Positions 15,719 to 24,590 of a DNA stretch of 64,000 bases are shown here, piece after piece (position 1 is the first letter of the stretch; each line of letters begins with the position of its first letter). The notes below the pieces were generated by a model that ran no database searches, had not been told where the DNA came from, and was given only the letters and a program-made list of their open reading frames with translations. This DNA comes from Streptomyces atroolivaceus (GTDB lineage: Bacteria; Actinomycetota; Actinomycetes; Streptomycetales; Streptomycetaceae), in the NCBI RefSeq assembly GCF_000717025.1, contig NZ_JNXG01000001.1, positions 558,001 to 622,000 on the forward strand, read 5' to 3'. A program made the position numbers and the translations under genes.

Positions 15719-16015
15719 TCAGCCCAGTTCGAGCACGCGGGCGTGCAGCACCTGGCGCTGCTGCAGAGCGGCGCGTACGGCGCGGTGCAGCCCGTCCTCG
15801 AGGTAGAGGTCGCCCTGCCACTTGACGACGTGGGCGAACAGGTCGCCGTAGAACGTGGAGTCCTCGGCGAGCAGGGTCTCGAGGTCCAGCTGGCCCTTGG
15901 TGGTCACCAGCTGGTCCAGGCGGACCGGACGCGGCGCGACATCCGCCCACTGTCGGGTGCTTTCCCGGCCGTGGTCGGGATATGGCCGCCCATTTCCGAT
16001 GCGCTTGAAGATCAC
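15719..16015 (-). CDS. Conserved 98-aa protein often annotated as VapB-type antitoxin
   Basis: The product begins MIFKRIGNGRPYPDHGREST and contains WADVAPRPVRLDQLVTTKGQLDLETLLAEDSTFYGDLFAHVVKWQGDLYLEDGLHRAVRAALQQR. Streptomyces genomes annotate this family as a VapB-type antitoxin. I see no ribbon-helix-helix or AbrB start, and no toxin gene adjoins it; DGLHRAVRAAL instead recalls ParB-like folds. It seems to be a conserved core gene. The 254 bp to the next gene (16016-16269) contain nothing I recognise. Confidence 0.7.
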   Translation of the reverse strand: MIFKRIGNGRPYPDHGRESTRQWADVAPRPVRLDQLVTTKGQLDLETLLAEDSTFYGDLFAHVVKWQGDLYLEDGLHRAVRAALQQRQVLHARVLELG

Positions 16016-16269
16016 ACGGAAAGCCTACCGGGCAAGGGCCACCGGGCGCAGCCAGGGAACAGGACTGGAGTGGCGGCCGAAACGGGATGAACGCCGTGAA
16101 TCGCCGCATGGCCCGTCCTGTCTGAGAGGCGGGCCCGTCCGCGTTCACCCGAGACCGCCTGGTGGCGGTGCGGCAGCCGCACGGTGTCGGCCGGATGAAA
16201 CCCCGGTGTGTCGCTCCGCGGCGGGGGCGGGTCGCCGGCCCGCCCGCGGAGCGCGGTGCTCGTGGCGCG

Positions 16270-17817
16270 TTACTCGGTGACGCCGTGCGCGTGTCCCCTG
16301 CGCAGGCCGCCGCCGTCGCGGGGCTCCCCGGTGGCGGATGCGGCGGGGACCGGACGGGCCAGTGAGCCCAGGTCGTGGGCGTAGGTGCCCACCGCGTGGG
16401 CGATCACGTCGATGTTGGTGTCGAAGTGCCCCGTGCCGATGTTGTCCAGGCCGTCGCAGGCGGCGTGGTAGCAGGGGTCGTACGCGATGCCGGCCGTTCC
16501 GCCGAACGTCTCGGCCTGTGCGGCCGTCTTGAGGCCCTCGGCACCCGTGTCCGTGCCGCCCGCCGGGATGCCGGCCTCGATGAAGGGCCCGTAGTCGGAT
16601 CGCCCGCTGAAGTCCGTGCCGGTGTGGGGCTTGTCCTTGCTGTCCAGGAAGGCGTTGATGTCGTGCTCCAGTTGGGCGGATCCCTCGGGGCCCGGCCCCG
16701 CGCCCACACCGTCGGAGTCGTCGCCGTCGAAGACGAACTGCGCGCCGTTCGGCGAGGCGATCATGTCGAAGTTGAGGTAGAGCGCGATCTTCCCGCGTTG
16801 CGCGTCGGTGAGCTTCGCGACGTACGCCTCCGAGCCCAGCAGGCCGCTCTCCTCGGCCGACCACCAGGCGAACCGCACCTTGTTGGCGGGCGCACGCTCG
16901 GACGCGGCCAGCTCCAGGGCGACTTCGAGGAGCCCGGCCGAGCCGGACGCGTTGTCGTTGATGCCGGGGCCGTCGGTGACGGAGTCGAGGTGGGCGCCGA
17001 GCATGACCGTCCTCGCGTCGTCACCTCCGCGGGTCTCGGCGACGACGTTGCGGGTGGTGCGCTCCTCCCGGAACTCGCGGATCTCGAGGGAGACCTTCAC
17101 CTCGCCCTTCGCCACATCCGCGACGAGGCTCTCCCCCTCGTCCCGGGTCACCCCGCCGGTGGGGATCCTGCCCGCCTCGACTCCGCCCAGGGTTCCGGAG
17201 AGCGCCCCCTCGGTGTTGTTGTAGATCACCGCGCCTGCCGCGCCCGCCACCGCGGCCGCCGCCTGCTTCTCCGCGAAGGAGCAGCCGCCCCGCTTGATCA
17301 GGGCGATCCTGCCGGTGAAGCCGGCCGAGGAGTAGTCGGACGCCTCGCAGCCGGTGGTCTCGTCGGCGGGGACGGTGACGAGGTCCGCGGTGATCCCGCC
17401 CTCCTCGGTGGAGGCGGTGTACGTCATCGCCCTGATCGGGACGTCACGTGGCGTGGGGGAGACCACCGAGAGCTTCTCGGCGAGGGGCTCGGTGTAGGTG
17501 AAGTCGAACGCCTGGTAGCCCACCCGGTAACCGGCCTCGCGGAGCAGCTGGTGGACGTACTCGGCGGAGGCGTCATGGCCCGCCGAGCCTGCCGCGCGGT
17601 GGCCTTCCGCAGCGCCGGCTATGGCCTGGAAGCGCTCCAGATGCCGGTACGCGTCCTCGGCGGACGACCTCGCGACCAGGTGCCGGGACAGCTCGGCGGC
17701 GTCCCCGGCCGGGTCCGGCGACGCGTGCCCGCCGTCCGTGGACGCGGCGAGGAGAAGCGGTGCGGACAGGGCGGTGGCGGCCACGACGGCCACGGCTCTG
17801 CGACGGGTTGCGTGCAC
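16270..17817 (-). CDS. Secreted M28-family zinc aminopeptidase
   Basis: The 515-residue protein starts at GTG 17817 with a signal peptide (HATRRRAVAVVAATALSAPLLLAA, cleavage near residue 32). A PA domain (about 140-245, including GRIALIKRGGCSFAEKQ) is inserted before the catalytic M28 domain. Zinc and catalytic residues are visible in order: LGAHLDS (His), GINDNASG (Asp), WSAEESG (Glu-Glu), NFDMI (Asp) and CYHAACD (His). This set matches the S. griseus aminopeptidase type, which releases N-terminal hydrophobic residues with two zinc ions. The C-terminal tail is short and disordered. It is probably monocistronic. Confidence 0.93.
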   Translation of the reverse strand: MHATRRRAVAVVAATALSAPLLLAASTDGGHASPDPAGDAAELSRHLVARSSAEDAYRHLERFQAIAGAAEGHRAAGSAGHDASAEYVHQLLREAGYRVGYQAFDFTYTEPLAEKLSVVSPTPRDVPIRAMTYTASTEEGGITADLVTVPADETTGCEASDYSSAGFTGRIALIKRGGCSFAEKQAAAAVAGAAGAVIYNNTEGALSGTLGGVEAGRIPTGGVTRDEGESLVADVAKGEVKVSLEIREFREERTTRNVVAETRGGDDARTVMLGAHLDSVTDGPGINDNASGSAGLLEVALELAASERAPANKVRFAWWSAEESGLLGSEAYVAKLTDAQRGKIALYLNFDMIASPNGAQFVFDGDDSDGVGAGPGPEGSAQLEHDINAFLDSKDKPHTGTDFSGRSDYGPFIEAGIPAGGTDTGAEGLKTAAQAETFGGTAGIAYDPCYHAACDGLDNIGTGHFDTNIDVIAHAVGTYAHDLGSLARPVPAASATGEPRDGGGLRRGHAHGVTE

Positions 17818-17911
17818 GGGAGTCCTTCCGGGGTGAACGGGTGTGGGGGGAAGGGCCGGGCGGGCCGGCCGGTGTCTGTGGGCAGCCGAGGGCGTTCCCG
17901 GGCAGGTGCGG

Positions 17912-18523
17912 TTACCTGGACCGGCTCGCCGCTCTGGCCGCCGCCTTCGCCTGCTGCTTGTACGCCCGCACCTCGGCGAGCGACTCGGGGCCGGTGATGT
18001 CGGCCACCGACCGGTGCGAGCCCTCCTCGCCGTACGCCCCGGCGGCCTCCCGCCAGCCCGGCGGACGTACGTCGAACTGCTTGCCCAGCAGGGCCAGGAA
18101 GATCTGCGCCTTCTGGGTACCGAACCCCGGCAGCGCGATGAGCCGTTTCAGCAGGTCGGACCCGGTGGCGGCGTCCTTCCAGACCGCGTCCGCCTGTCCG
18201 CCGTACTCGGTCACCAGGTACCGGCAGAGCTGCTGCACCCGTTTGGCCATGGAACCGGGATAGCGGTGCAGGGCGGGCTTCTCGGTGAACAGTCCGGTGA
18301 AGGCGTCCGGGTCGTAGGCGGCGATCTCGCCGGCGTCCAGATCGTCCGACCCCATGCGCCGGGCGAGGGTGAGCGGGCCGGTGAACGCCCATTCCATGGG
18401 TACCTGCTGGTCGAGCAGCATGCCGACGAGGGCGGCCAGCGGGCTGCGGCCCAGCAGTTCGTCCGCGTCGGGCTCCTGGGCGATCCGGACGGTGCGGGCC
18501 TTGCCGTTGTCGCTCTTGGTCAT
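17912..18523 (-). CDS. HhH-GPD family base-excision repair-type protein
   Basis: The 203-residue protein starts at ATG 18523 (MTKSDNGKARTVRIAQEPDAD). It has an HhH-GPD layout: helices with MLLDQQVPMEWAFTGPLTLARRM, then LIALPGFGTQKAQIFLALLGKQF, which is the helix-hairpin-helix (LPGFGTQKA). The catalytic Asp region that follows in glycosylases is replaced by FDVRPPGWREAAGAYG. The DNA-binding fold is therefore clear but glycosylase activity is not assured. Streptomyces genomes carry this short form widely. It lies 94 bp upstream of the M28 peptidase gene in the same direction. Confidence 0.8.
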   Translation of the reverse strand: MTKSDNGKARTVRIAQEPDADELLGRSPLAALVGMLLDQQVPMEWAFTGPLTLARRMGSDDLDAGEIAAYDPDAFTGLFTEKPALHRYPGSMAKRVQQLCRYLVTEYGGQADAVWKDAATGSDLLKRLIALPGFGTQKAQIFLALLGKQFDVRPPGWREAAGAYGEEGSHRSVADITGPESLAEVRAYKQQAKAAARAASRSR

Positions 18524-18587
18524 GCTTTCGATGATCGCGAGAGAGGCCGGGTTCGGCGACTCGGTGGGACGCCCCGCGGTGCGATAC

Positions 18588-19844
18588 CTACCCGGCGCCC
18601 CCGGCTGGCGGCGGCTCCGGCCGGGCAGCCCGCATCCGCAGATAGCGGGCTTCGGGTGCGCTGAGGGTGAGGGCCGCCGCCCGCCGGTATGCCGCACGAG
18701 CAGCCTCGTGGTCGCCGGCCCTTTCCAGCAGGTGGGCCCGTACGGCATCCAGCCGGTGGTGGCCGGCCAGCCGCTCCTCCAGCGCGGCTACGGCCGCCAG
18801 CCCGGCCCGGGGGCCCCGCACCATGGCGAGTGCCACCGCCCGGCTCAGTTCCGCCATCGGGTCGGGGGCGCGGTGCACGAGGAGGTCGTACAGGGCGAGG
18901 ATCTGCGGCCAGTCGGTGTCCTCGGCGCGGCCCGCCTCGTCGTGGAGCGCCGCGACAGCCGCCTGTAGCTGGTACGCACCGGCAGGCCCCTCGGACAGGG
19001 CCTCCTCGACCAGTGCGGTGCCCTCGCGGATGGCCTCCGTGTCCCAGAGGCCCCGGTCCTGCTCGTCGAGCGGGATCAGTTCGCCGTGCGGTCCGCTGCG
19101 GGCGGGGCTTCGGGCCTCGGTGAGCAGCATCAGGGCCAGCAGTCCGGTCACCCGCCCGTCCCTGGGCAGCAGCCCGCGCACGGCACGGGTCAGCCGGATC
19201 GCCTCACGGGCCAGGTCGGCGCGGTGCAGATCGCTGCCGGACGTCGCGGTGTACCCCTCGTTGAAGATCAGGTAGAGCACCTGGAGCACCGCGGCGAGCC
19301 GGCCGTCGCGGTCGGCGGGGCCCGGCTGCCGGAACGGCACACCGCGCACCTTCCGTTTCGCCCGGCTGATCCGCTGCGCCATCGTCGCCTCGGGAACCAG
19401 GTGGGCGCGGGCGATCTCGGCCGTCGTCAGACCGCCGACGGCGCGCAGGGTCAACGCGATCTGGGCGGCTGGGGACAGCTCGGGGTGGCAGCAGAGGAAG
19501 AGCAGGGTGAGCGTGTCGTCGGCGGCGGGAGCCCTGCTCTCGCCGGGCGGCGGGGCCGTGAAGGCGTCGCGGGGCGTGAGCGCGGCGGCCTTCTCCTCCC
19601 GCCGCTGCCGTGCTGACTCGCTGCGCAGCTGGTCCGTCAGCCGTCTGGACGCGGTCCTGATGAGCCAGCCGCGCGGATTGTCGGGCAGCCCGCGTACCGG
19701 CCACTGCCGGTACGCGTCGATCAGCGCTTCCTGGACGGCGTCCTCCGCCGTGTCGAAGTGGCCGTAGCGGCGTACGAGCGCGCCGAGGACCTGCGGCGCG
19801 TGATGGCGCAGCAGGTCCTCGATGCCGGTCGGCGTGTCGTTCAC
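18588..19844 (-). CDS. ECF42-type sigma factor with helical C-terminal extension
   Basis: GTG 19844 (VNDTPTGIEDLLRHHAPQVLG) gives 418 residues. Sigma2 is VRRYGHFDTAEDAVQEALIDAYRQWP...NPRGWLIRTASRRLTD; sigma4 is LTLRAVGGLTTAEIARAHLVPEATMAQRISRAKRKV. About 200 residues of extension follow (FNEGYTATSGSDLHRADLAREAIRLTR...), the TPR-like domain (DUF6596 type) that defines group ECF42. The group has no anti-sigma factor; the extension is thought to control activity. A DGPF/YCII gene lies 29 bp upstream in the same operon, the hallmark neighbour of this group. Confidence 0.92.
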   Translation of the reverse strand: MNDTPTGIEDLLRHHAPQVLGALVRRYGHFDTAEDAVQEALIDAYRQWPVRGLPDNPRGWLIRTASRRLTDQLRSESARQRREEKAAALTPRDAFTAPPPGESRAPAADDTLTLLFLCCHPELSPAAQIALTLRAVGGLTTAEIARAHLVPEATMAQRISRAKRKVRGVPFRQPGPADRDGRLAAVLQVLYLIFNEGYTATSGSDLHRADLAREAIRLTRAVRGLLPRDGRVTGLLALMLLTEARSPARSGPHGELIPLDEQDRGLWDTEAIREGTALVEEALSEGPAGAYQLQAAVAALHDEAGRAEDTDWPQILALYDLLVHRAPDPMAELSRAVALAMVRGPRAGLAAVAALEERLAGHHRLDAVRAHLLERAGDHEAARAAYRRAAALTLSAPEARYLRMRAARPEPPPAGGAG

Positions 19845-19873
19845 ACGGCCCTTCCCGGCGGAGCGCGGGCGTC

Positions 19874-20296
19874 CTACTCCGGGGAGCCCGGTTCCCCGCC
19901 GTCGTCGATCGGACGGATCAGCACCGGATAGACGGGCGCACCCTCCGGCTGCGGACACTCCTGGATGCGTGCGGCGATCTCGGTGACCCTCTCCAGGCTC
20001 GCGCAGTCGAGCACCCAGTACCCGGCGAGCTGCTCCTTGGTCTCCCCGTAGGGACCGTCCGTGATCACCGGCCGGCCGTCCGCGCCCGGCAGCACCGCAC
20101 GGGTCCGGGCGGGTTCGGTCAGGCCCTGGCCGTCGACCATCTCGCCTGACTCCGCCAGATCGTTGTTGAGCCCTTCCATGAAGGCGAACATCGCCTTCAC
20201 GTCCTTCTCACTCCAAGCAGGGCTCCCGGCCGACGGCTTGCCGGCCATGGCCTCGTAGTCGGCCTGCGAGCCCTGAACCATCACGAGGCACTTCAT
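19874..20296 (-). CDS. DGPF-domain (YCII-related) protein
   Basis: The 140-residue protein starts at ATG 20296 behind GAGGAGCGACACC. It has the YCII-like ferredoxin-type fold, starting MKCLVMVQGSQADYEA and containing ITDGPYGETKEQLAGYWVLDCASLERVTEIAARI. DGPYGETKEQ is the DGPF signature. These proteins are the usual partners and targets of ECF42 sigma factors; a role in dehydration or oxidative chemistry has been suggested, but the reaction is unknown. It is the first gene of the operon with the sigma factor. Confidence 0.9.
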   Translation of the reverse strand: MKCLVMVQGSQADYEAMAGKPSAGSPAWSEKDVKAMFAFMEGLNNDLAESGEMVDGQGLTEPARTRAVLPGADGRPVITDGPYGETKEQLAGYWVLDCASLERVTEIAARIQECPQPEGAPVYPVLIRPIDDGGEPGSPE

Positions 20297-20356
20297 GGTG
20301 TCGCTCCTCGGCTTCTCGGACGCCGCCCCTTGTGGGCAACTCTCACAGGGGACGTC

Positions 20357-20380
20357 GGAGCCTGCGACCGCTTCTCGACA
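20357..20380 (-). promoter_or_regulatory. Probable ECF42-dependent autoregulatory promoter
   Basis: On the minus strand TGTCGA (20380 down to 20375) is followed after 17 nt by CGA (20357-20355), about 60 bp before the ATG of the DGPF gene. TGTCGA in the -35 and CGA in the -10 region is the target motif I recall for ECF42 sigma factors. Activity is inferred. Confidence 0.6.
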
Positions 20381-20479
20381 CCACGCGGGGTCCTCCTCCG
20401 AAATCACTCCGCCGCGTGGGTCCGGAAGCGGCCCCCGTAGAGTTCGGCTGCGCTGTCCCGCCTACCCCGAGGTACCGCT

Positions 20480-21751
20480 GTGTCCCCCGCACCACCACCG
20501 CCCGCCGTCCCGGCGCCCGTCTCCGCCGTGAGCGTCGTGGGCATCGGTGCCGACGGCTGGGCCGGCCTTCCGGGCACCGCACGCGCGGTGCTCCTGGACG
20601 CGGAGGTCCTGATCGGCGGTGAGCGCCAGCTGGGGCTGCTCCCGCCGGAGTGCGCGGGCCGGCGGGTGTCCTGGCCCTCACCTCTGCGGCCCGCCGTGCG
20701 CGGCCTGCTGGCCGAACACGCGGGGAGCAGGACCGCCGTCCTGGCCAGCGGCGACCCCATGTTCTACGGCATCGGCCGCGCCCTCACCGAGGAGCTCGGC
20801 GCCGGGGCGCTGAGGGTGCTGCCGCACCCGTCCTCGGTGTCGTACGCCTGCGCCCGGCTCGGCTGGCCGGTGGAGGACACCGAGACCGTCACCCTCGTCG
20901 GCCGTCCCGCGGCCCGGCTGGCCGGCGCGCTGCACGACGGGCGCCGCCTGCTGGTGCTCTCCGCGGGCGCCGCCACGCCCGCCGCCGTGGCCGCCCTGCT
21001 GCGGGAGCACGGCTTCGGGCCCAGCCGGATGCGGGTGCTCGAACAGCTCGGCTCACCGGCCGAGGACTGCCTGTACGGCATCGCCGACACCTGGGAGCAC
21101 CCGGCCGGGGACCCGCTCAACGTCGTCGCGGTGGAGTGCCGGAGCACCCCGGGCACCCTGCGCCTCGGCGCCGTACCCGGGCTCCCCGACGAGGCCTACG
21201 AGCACGACGGCCAGCTCACCAAGCGCCATGTCCGGGCAGCCACCCTCGGCGTACTCGCGCCCGCCCCAGGCGAGCTCCTGTGGGACATCGGCGGCGGCTC
21301 CGGATCGATCGCGGCGGAGTGGATGCGGACCCACCCGTCCTGCCGCGCCGTCACCGTGGAACGCGACCCGGTCCGGGCGGGCCGCATCGCCCGTAACGCC
21401 GACCGGCTCGGCGTCCCCGGGCTGCGCGTGGTCACCGGCCGCGCACCGGACGCCCTGGCCGGTCTGCCCGTGCCCCACGCCGTGTTCATCGGCGGCGGGC
21501 TGACCGCGCCGGGGATGCTCGATGCCTGCTGGGACGCGCTGCCCCCCGGCGGCCGACTCGTCGCCAACACGGTCACGCTGGAGTCGGAGGCGCTGCTCGC
21601 CGATTGGTACCGGCGGCTCGGTGGTGACCTGGTCCGCCTCGCGGTCGCCCATGCCGTGCCCGTCGGGGGGTTCACCGGATGGCGTCAGGCCATGCCCGTC
21701 ACCCAGTGGTCCGTACAGAAAACCCCGCACGCTCCAGGAGACGACAGATGA
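20480..21751 (+). CDS. cobL: Precorrin-6Y C5,15-methyltransferase (decarboxylating), CbiE-CbiT fusion
   Basis: The 423-residue protein starts at GTG 20480. Residues about 15-215 are the CbiE tetrapyrrole-methylase fold (VVGIGADGWAGLP, ASGDPMFYGIG, LPHPSSVSYACARLGW). Residues about 235-420 are the CbiT Rossmann methyltransferase with the SAM loop LLWDIGGGSGSIAAEWM. Together they methylate C5 and C15 and decarboxylate the C12 acetate of precorrin-6B in cobalamin synthesis. The stop overlaps the start of cobM (ATGA), so the two are translated together. The gene is divergent from the DGPF-ECF42 operon. Confidence 0.95.
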   Translation: MSPAPPPPAVPAPVSAVSVVGIGADGWAGLPGTARAVLLDAEVLIGGERQLGLLPPECAGRRVSWPSPLRPAVRGLLAEHAGSRTAVLASGDPMFYGIGRALTEELGAGALRVLPHPSSVSYACARLGWPVEDTETVTLVGRPAARLAGALHDGRRLLVLSAGAATPAAVAALLREHGFGPSRMRVLEQLGSPAEDCLYGIADTWEHPAGDPLNVVAVECRSTPGTLRLGAVPGLPDEAYEHDGQLTKRHVRAATLGVLAPAPGELLWDIGGGSGSIAAEWMRTHPSCRAVTVERDPVRAGRIARNADRLGVPGLRVVTGRAPDALAGLPVPHAVFIGGGLTAPGMLDACWDALPPGGRLVANTVTLESEALLADWYRRLGGDLVRLAVAHAVPVGGFTGWRQAMPVTQWSVQKTPHAPGDDR

Positions 21752-22497
21752 CCGTGTACTTCATCGGCGCGGGCCCCGGCGCCGCCGACCTGATCACCGT
21801 GCGCGGTGCCCGTGTCCTCGCGGCCAGCCCGGTCTGCCTGTACGCGGGCAGCCTGGTGCCGCGCGAACTGCTCGCCGAATGTCCGGCGGACGCCCGGCTC
21901 GTGGACACGGCTCTGCTCGACATCGACCAGATCACCGCCGAGCTGGTGCGCGCCCATGAGGCGGGCCAGGACGTGGCCCGTCTGCACTCCGGCGACCCGT
22001 CGGTCTTCAGTGCCGTCAACGAGCAGATGCGACGGCTCGACCAGGCGGGCGTGGAGTACGAGGTGGTGCCCGGGGTGCCGGCGTTCGCCGCGGCCGCGGC
22101 GGCGCTCAAGCGGGAGCTGACGGTGCCCACGGTCGGGCAGACCGTGATCCTCACCCGGATCGCCCAGCGGGCCACGGCGATGCCCGAGGGCGAGGACCTG
22201 GCCACGCTGGGCCGCAGCGGTGCGCTGATCGTCCTGCACCTCGCGGCGCGATACGTCGACCGGGTGGTCGACGAGCTGCTGCCGCACTACGGCGCGGAGT
22301 GCCCCGCCGCCGTGGTCGCCATGGCCTCGCGCCCGGACGAGATCATCCTGCGCGGCACGCTGGACTCGATCGCGGGGCAGGTGAAGGCTGCGGGAGTGAT
22401 CCGGACAGCGGTGATCATGGTCGGCCGGACTCTGGGCGCGGAGCAGTTCCGCGACAGCCACCTGTACTCCCCGGAGCGGGACCGCCACACCTGCTGA
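21748..22497 (+). CDS. cobM: Precorrin-4 C11-methyltransferase
   Basis: The 249-residue tetrapyrrole methylase has family motifs VYFIGAGPGAADLITVRG (N-terminal SAM loop), YAGSLVPRELL, HSGDPSVFSAVNEQM and VPGVPAFAAAAAALKRELT. It methylates C11 of precorrin-4 using S-adenosylmethionine. Its ATG overlaps the cobL stop codon by 4 bp. It ends before a strong hairpin that separates it from the convergent cbiD. Confidence 0.96.
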   Translation: MTVYFIGAGPGAADLITVRGARVLAASPVCLYAGSLVPRELLAECPADARLVDTALLDIDQITAELVRAHEAGQDVARLHSGDPSVFSAVNEQMRRLDQAGVEYEVVPGVPAFAAAAAALKRELTVPTVGQTVILTRIAQRATAMPEGEDLATLGRSGALIVLHLAARYVDRVVDELLPHYGAECPAAVVAMASRPDEIILRGTLDSIAGQVKAAGVIRTAVIMVGRTLGAEQFRDSHLYSPERDRHTC

Positions 22498-22503
22498 CGG
22501 CCG

Positions 22504-22526
22504 GGCGGGGCGGCTGCCGCCCCGCC
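22504..22526. terminator. Hairpin between convergent cobM and cbiD
   Basis: GGCGGGGCGG (22504-22513) and CCGCCCCGCC (22517-22526) pair perfectly around CTG, 6 bp from each stop codon. It probably terminates both genes. Confidence 0.7.
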
Positions 22527-22532
22527 GTCCGT

Positions 22533-23651
22533 TCACCGCAGCCCGCTGCGCCCCACGACGGCCCCGGCCCGGTCGATGCAGATCACGTCCACAGCCACCG
22601 GCGCCCCCCGCAGCACGGACAGCGCCTGATCCCTGGCAGCCACCGCGACCAGGTCGCCCAGCGGCACCCCGGCCGCGGTGCACAGCTGCAGCGCGGCGAG
22701 GCCGGTGTTGGCGACCTCGATCTCCGCGGCCAGAGCCTCGCTCGCGCCCCCCTGCCGCGCCAGCCGTGCCAGGAACGGCTTGTCCACCTGGGAGCGGCCG
22801 GAGTGCAGGTCCAGGTGGCCGGCGGCCAGCTTGGACAGCTTGGCGAACCCGCCGCAGACGGTGAGCCGTTCCACCGGGTGACGGCGCACGTACTTCAGCA
22901 CCGCACCCGCGAAGTCGCCCATGTCCAGCAGGGCGATCTCCGGCAACCCGTACTCGGCCACCACCGTCTTCTCCGAGGTCGAGCCCGTGCACCCCGCGAC
23001 ATGCCGGTGTCCGGCCGCGAGTGCCACGTCCACCCCGCGGCGGATCGAGTCGATCCAGGCCGAGCAGGAGTAGGGGACCACGATGCCCGTGGTGCCCAGG
23101 ATCGAGATGCCGCCCAGGATGCCCAGGCGGATGTTCCACGTGAAACGTGCGATCTCCTCGCCGTCGTCCACCGAGACCGTGATCTCGACGTCGCCGGTGC
23201 CGCCGTGCTCGGCAGCCACCCGTGCGACATGGTCCCGCATCATCTGACGGGGGACGGGGTTGATCGCGGGCTCCCCGACATCGAGCGGCAGGCCGGGAAG
23301 CGTCACCGTCCCGACGCCGGGCCCGGCTCTGAACACCACTCCGGACCCGGCCGGCAGCAGCCGTACGGTGGACCGCACCAGTGCGCCGTGGGTGACGTCC
23401 GGGTCGTCACCCGCGTCCTTGACCACGCCCGCCGTGGCCCGCCCGTCGGCGAGCTCCTCCACCGCGAGCGCGAAGGCAGGGGTCTGGCCTCTGGGCAGGG
23501 TGATGCTCACCGGGTCGGGGAACTCGCCGGTCAGCAGGGCGGTGTACGCGGCCGTGGTCGCCGCCGTCGCGCAGGCCCCGGTCGTCCACCCCGGCCGCAG
23601 ACCGGTGTGCTTGAGTTGGGCGGTGCGCCCGCCCTGCGCCTCACTGCTCAT
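22533..23651 (-). CDS. cbiD: Cobalt-precorrin-5B C1-methyltransferase CbiD
   Basis: The 372-residue protein starts at ATG 23651. It shows the CbiD signatures LRPGWTTGACATAATTAAY near the N-terminus, GEPAINPVPRQMM, SILGTTGIVVPYS and GCTGSTSEKTVVAEYGLPE. CbiD belongs to the anaerobic cobalamin route, where it methylates C1 with loss of the C20 unit as acetaldehyde. Here it sits among aerobic-route genes and presumably takes the place of CobF, which I do not find in the window. It is divergent from cobK, with 15 bp between the two starts. Confidence 0.95.
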   Translation of the reverse strand: MSSEAQGGRTAQLKHTGLRPGWTTGACATAATTAAYTALLTGEFPDPVSITLPRGQTPAFALAVEELADGRATAGVVKDAGDDPDVTHGALVRSTVRLLPAGSGVVFRAGPGVGTVTLPGLPLDVGEPAINPVPRQMMRDHVARVAAEHGGTGDVEITVSVDDGEEIARFTWNIRLGILGGISILGTTGIVVPYSCSAWIDSIRRGVDVALAAGHRHVAGCTGSTSEKTVVAEYGLPEIALLDMGDFAGAVLKYVRRHPVERLTVCGGFAKLSKLAAGHLDLHSGRSQVDKPFLARLARQGGASEALAAEIEVANTGLAALQLCTAAGVPLGDLVAVAARDQALSVLRGAPVAVDVICIDRAGAVVGRSGLR

Positions 23652-23666
23652 GGATGGACCGATCCG

Positions 23667-24434
23667 ATGCCCTTGCACGTACTCGTCCTCGGCGGCACGA
23701 CGGAGGCCCGCCGGCTCGCGGAGTCGCTGGACGCCACGGACGGGGTCCGGGTGACCAGCTCACTCGCGGGCCGTGTCGCCCGGCCGGTGCTGCCGCCCGG
23801 TGGGATACGCGTCGGCGGCTTCGGCGGGGCCGAGGGCATGGCCGAGTGGCTCCGCGTACACCACGTGGATGCGGTCATCGACGCCACCCATCCCTTCGCC
23901 GGAACGATCAGTTTCAACGCGGCCTCGGCAGCCGCCGCTGTCCATGTTCCCCTGCTGGCCCTCCGACGGCCCGGCTGGGTGCCCGCCGAGGGAGACCGGT
24001 GGCACATCACCGACTCCCTCGCGGGTGCGGCGGAGCTGCTGCCGGAGCTGGGGTCGCGCGTCTTCCTGACCACGGGACGCATGGGACTGGCGGCGTTCGC
24101 CGCGCTGGAGTCGCTGTGGTTCCTGATGCGCTCGGTGGACGCCCCCGAAGCCCCGCATCCGGCGCGGATGGAGGTCCTGCTGGACCGCGGGCCGTTCTCC
24201 CTGGAGAGCGAGCGGGAGCTGATCCGGCTCCATCGCATCGACGTCCTGGTCACGAAGGACAGCGGGGGTGAGGCGACCGCACCGAAGCTCACCGCCGCCC
24301 GCGAGGCCGGGATCCCGGTGGTGGTGGTCGCCCGCCCGCCGGTCCCCCCGGGGGTGCCGGTGGCCGGGACGCCGGAGGAGGCCCTCGTCCTGCTGCGGGA
24401 CCTCACGCTGCTGCGGGACCTCACGAGCCTGTGA
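23667..24434 (+). CDS. cobK: Precorrin-6A reductase
   Basis: The 255-residue protein starts at ATG 23667. CobK reduces precorrin-6A to precorrin-6B with NADPH. Visible motifs are LHVLVLGGTTEARRLAESL (N-terminal Rossmann loop), VDAVIDATHPFAGTISFNAA (family signature DATHPFA), VFLTTGRMGL and LVTKDSGGEATAPKLTAAREAGIPVVVVARPP. The last ten residues contain a short duplication (LLRDLTLLRDLTSL). Length is normal. The start lies only 15 bp from the divergent cbiD start, so the promoters overlap the coding ends. Confidence 0.94.
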   Translation: MPLHVLVLGGTTEARRLAESLDATDGVRVTSSLAGRVARPVLPPGGIRVGGFGGAEGMAEWLRVHHVDAVIDATHPFAGTISFNAASAAAAVHVPLLALRRPGWVPAEGDRWHITDSLAGAAELLPELGSRVFLTTGRMGLAAFAALESLWFLMRSVDAPEAPHPARMEVLLDRGPFSLESERELIRLHRIDVLVTKDSGGEATAPKLTAAREAGIPVVVVARPPVPPGVPVAGTPEEALVLLRDLTLLRDLTSL

Positions 24435-24436
24435 TC

Positions 24437-24590
24437 CGGTGGCGCGTGGCTGGCTCGGACGCCTGTATGGCCGTCGCACCCGGCGTGTGGCGGGTTCGGA
24501 GACCCGTACGGCCGTCCGACCGGCGCGTGGCTGGTCCAGACGCCATCGGACCCGCCGCATGGCCGGTCAGACGCCTGTACGGCCGTCCAG
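24437..24590. repeat. Degenerate tandem repeats of about 40 bp between cobK and the DinB gene
   Basis: Four imperfect head-to-tail copies of a unit like GCGTGGCTGGTCCAGACGCC followed by TGTACGGCCGTCC run from the cobK stop into the 3' end of the DinB gene. TACGGCCGTCC or TATGGCCGTCG recurs near 24467, 24507 and 24576. It is not protein-coding on the plus strand. Confidence 0.55.

Noticed and set aside
15719..16015. VapBC toxin-antitoxin pair
   Set aside because: No PIN-domain toxin adjoins the gene. The truncated PIN gene at 40967 is 25 kb away, and the 98-aa protein lacks an evident antitoxin DNA-binding start.
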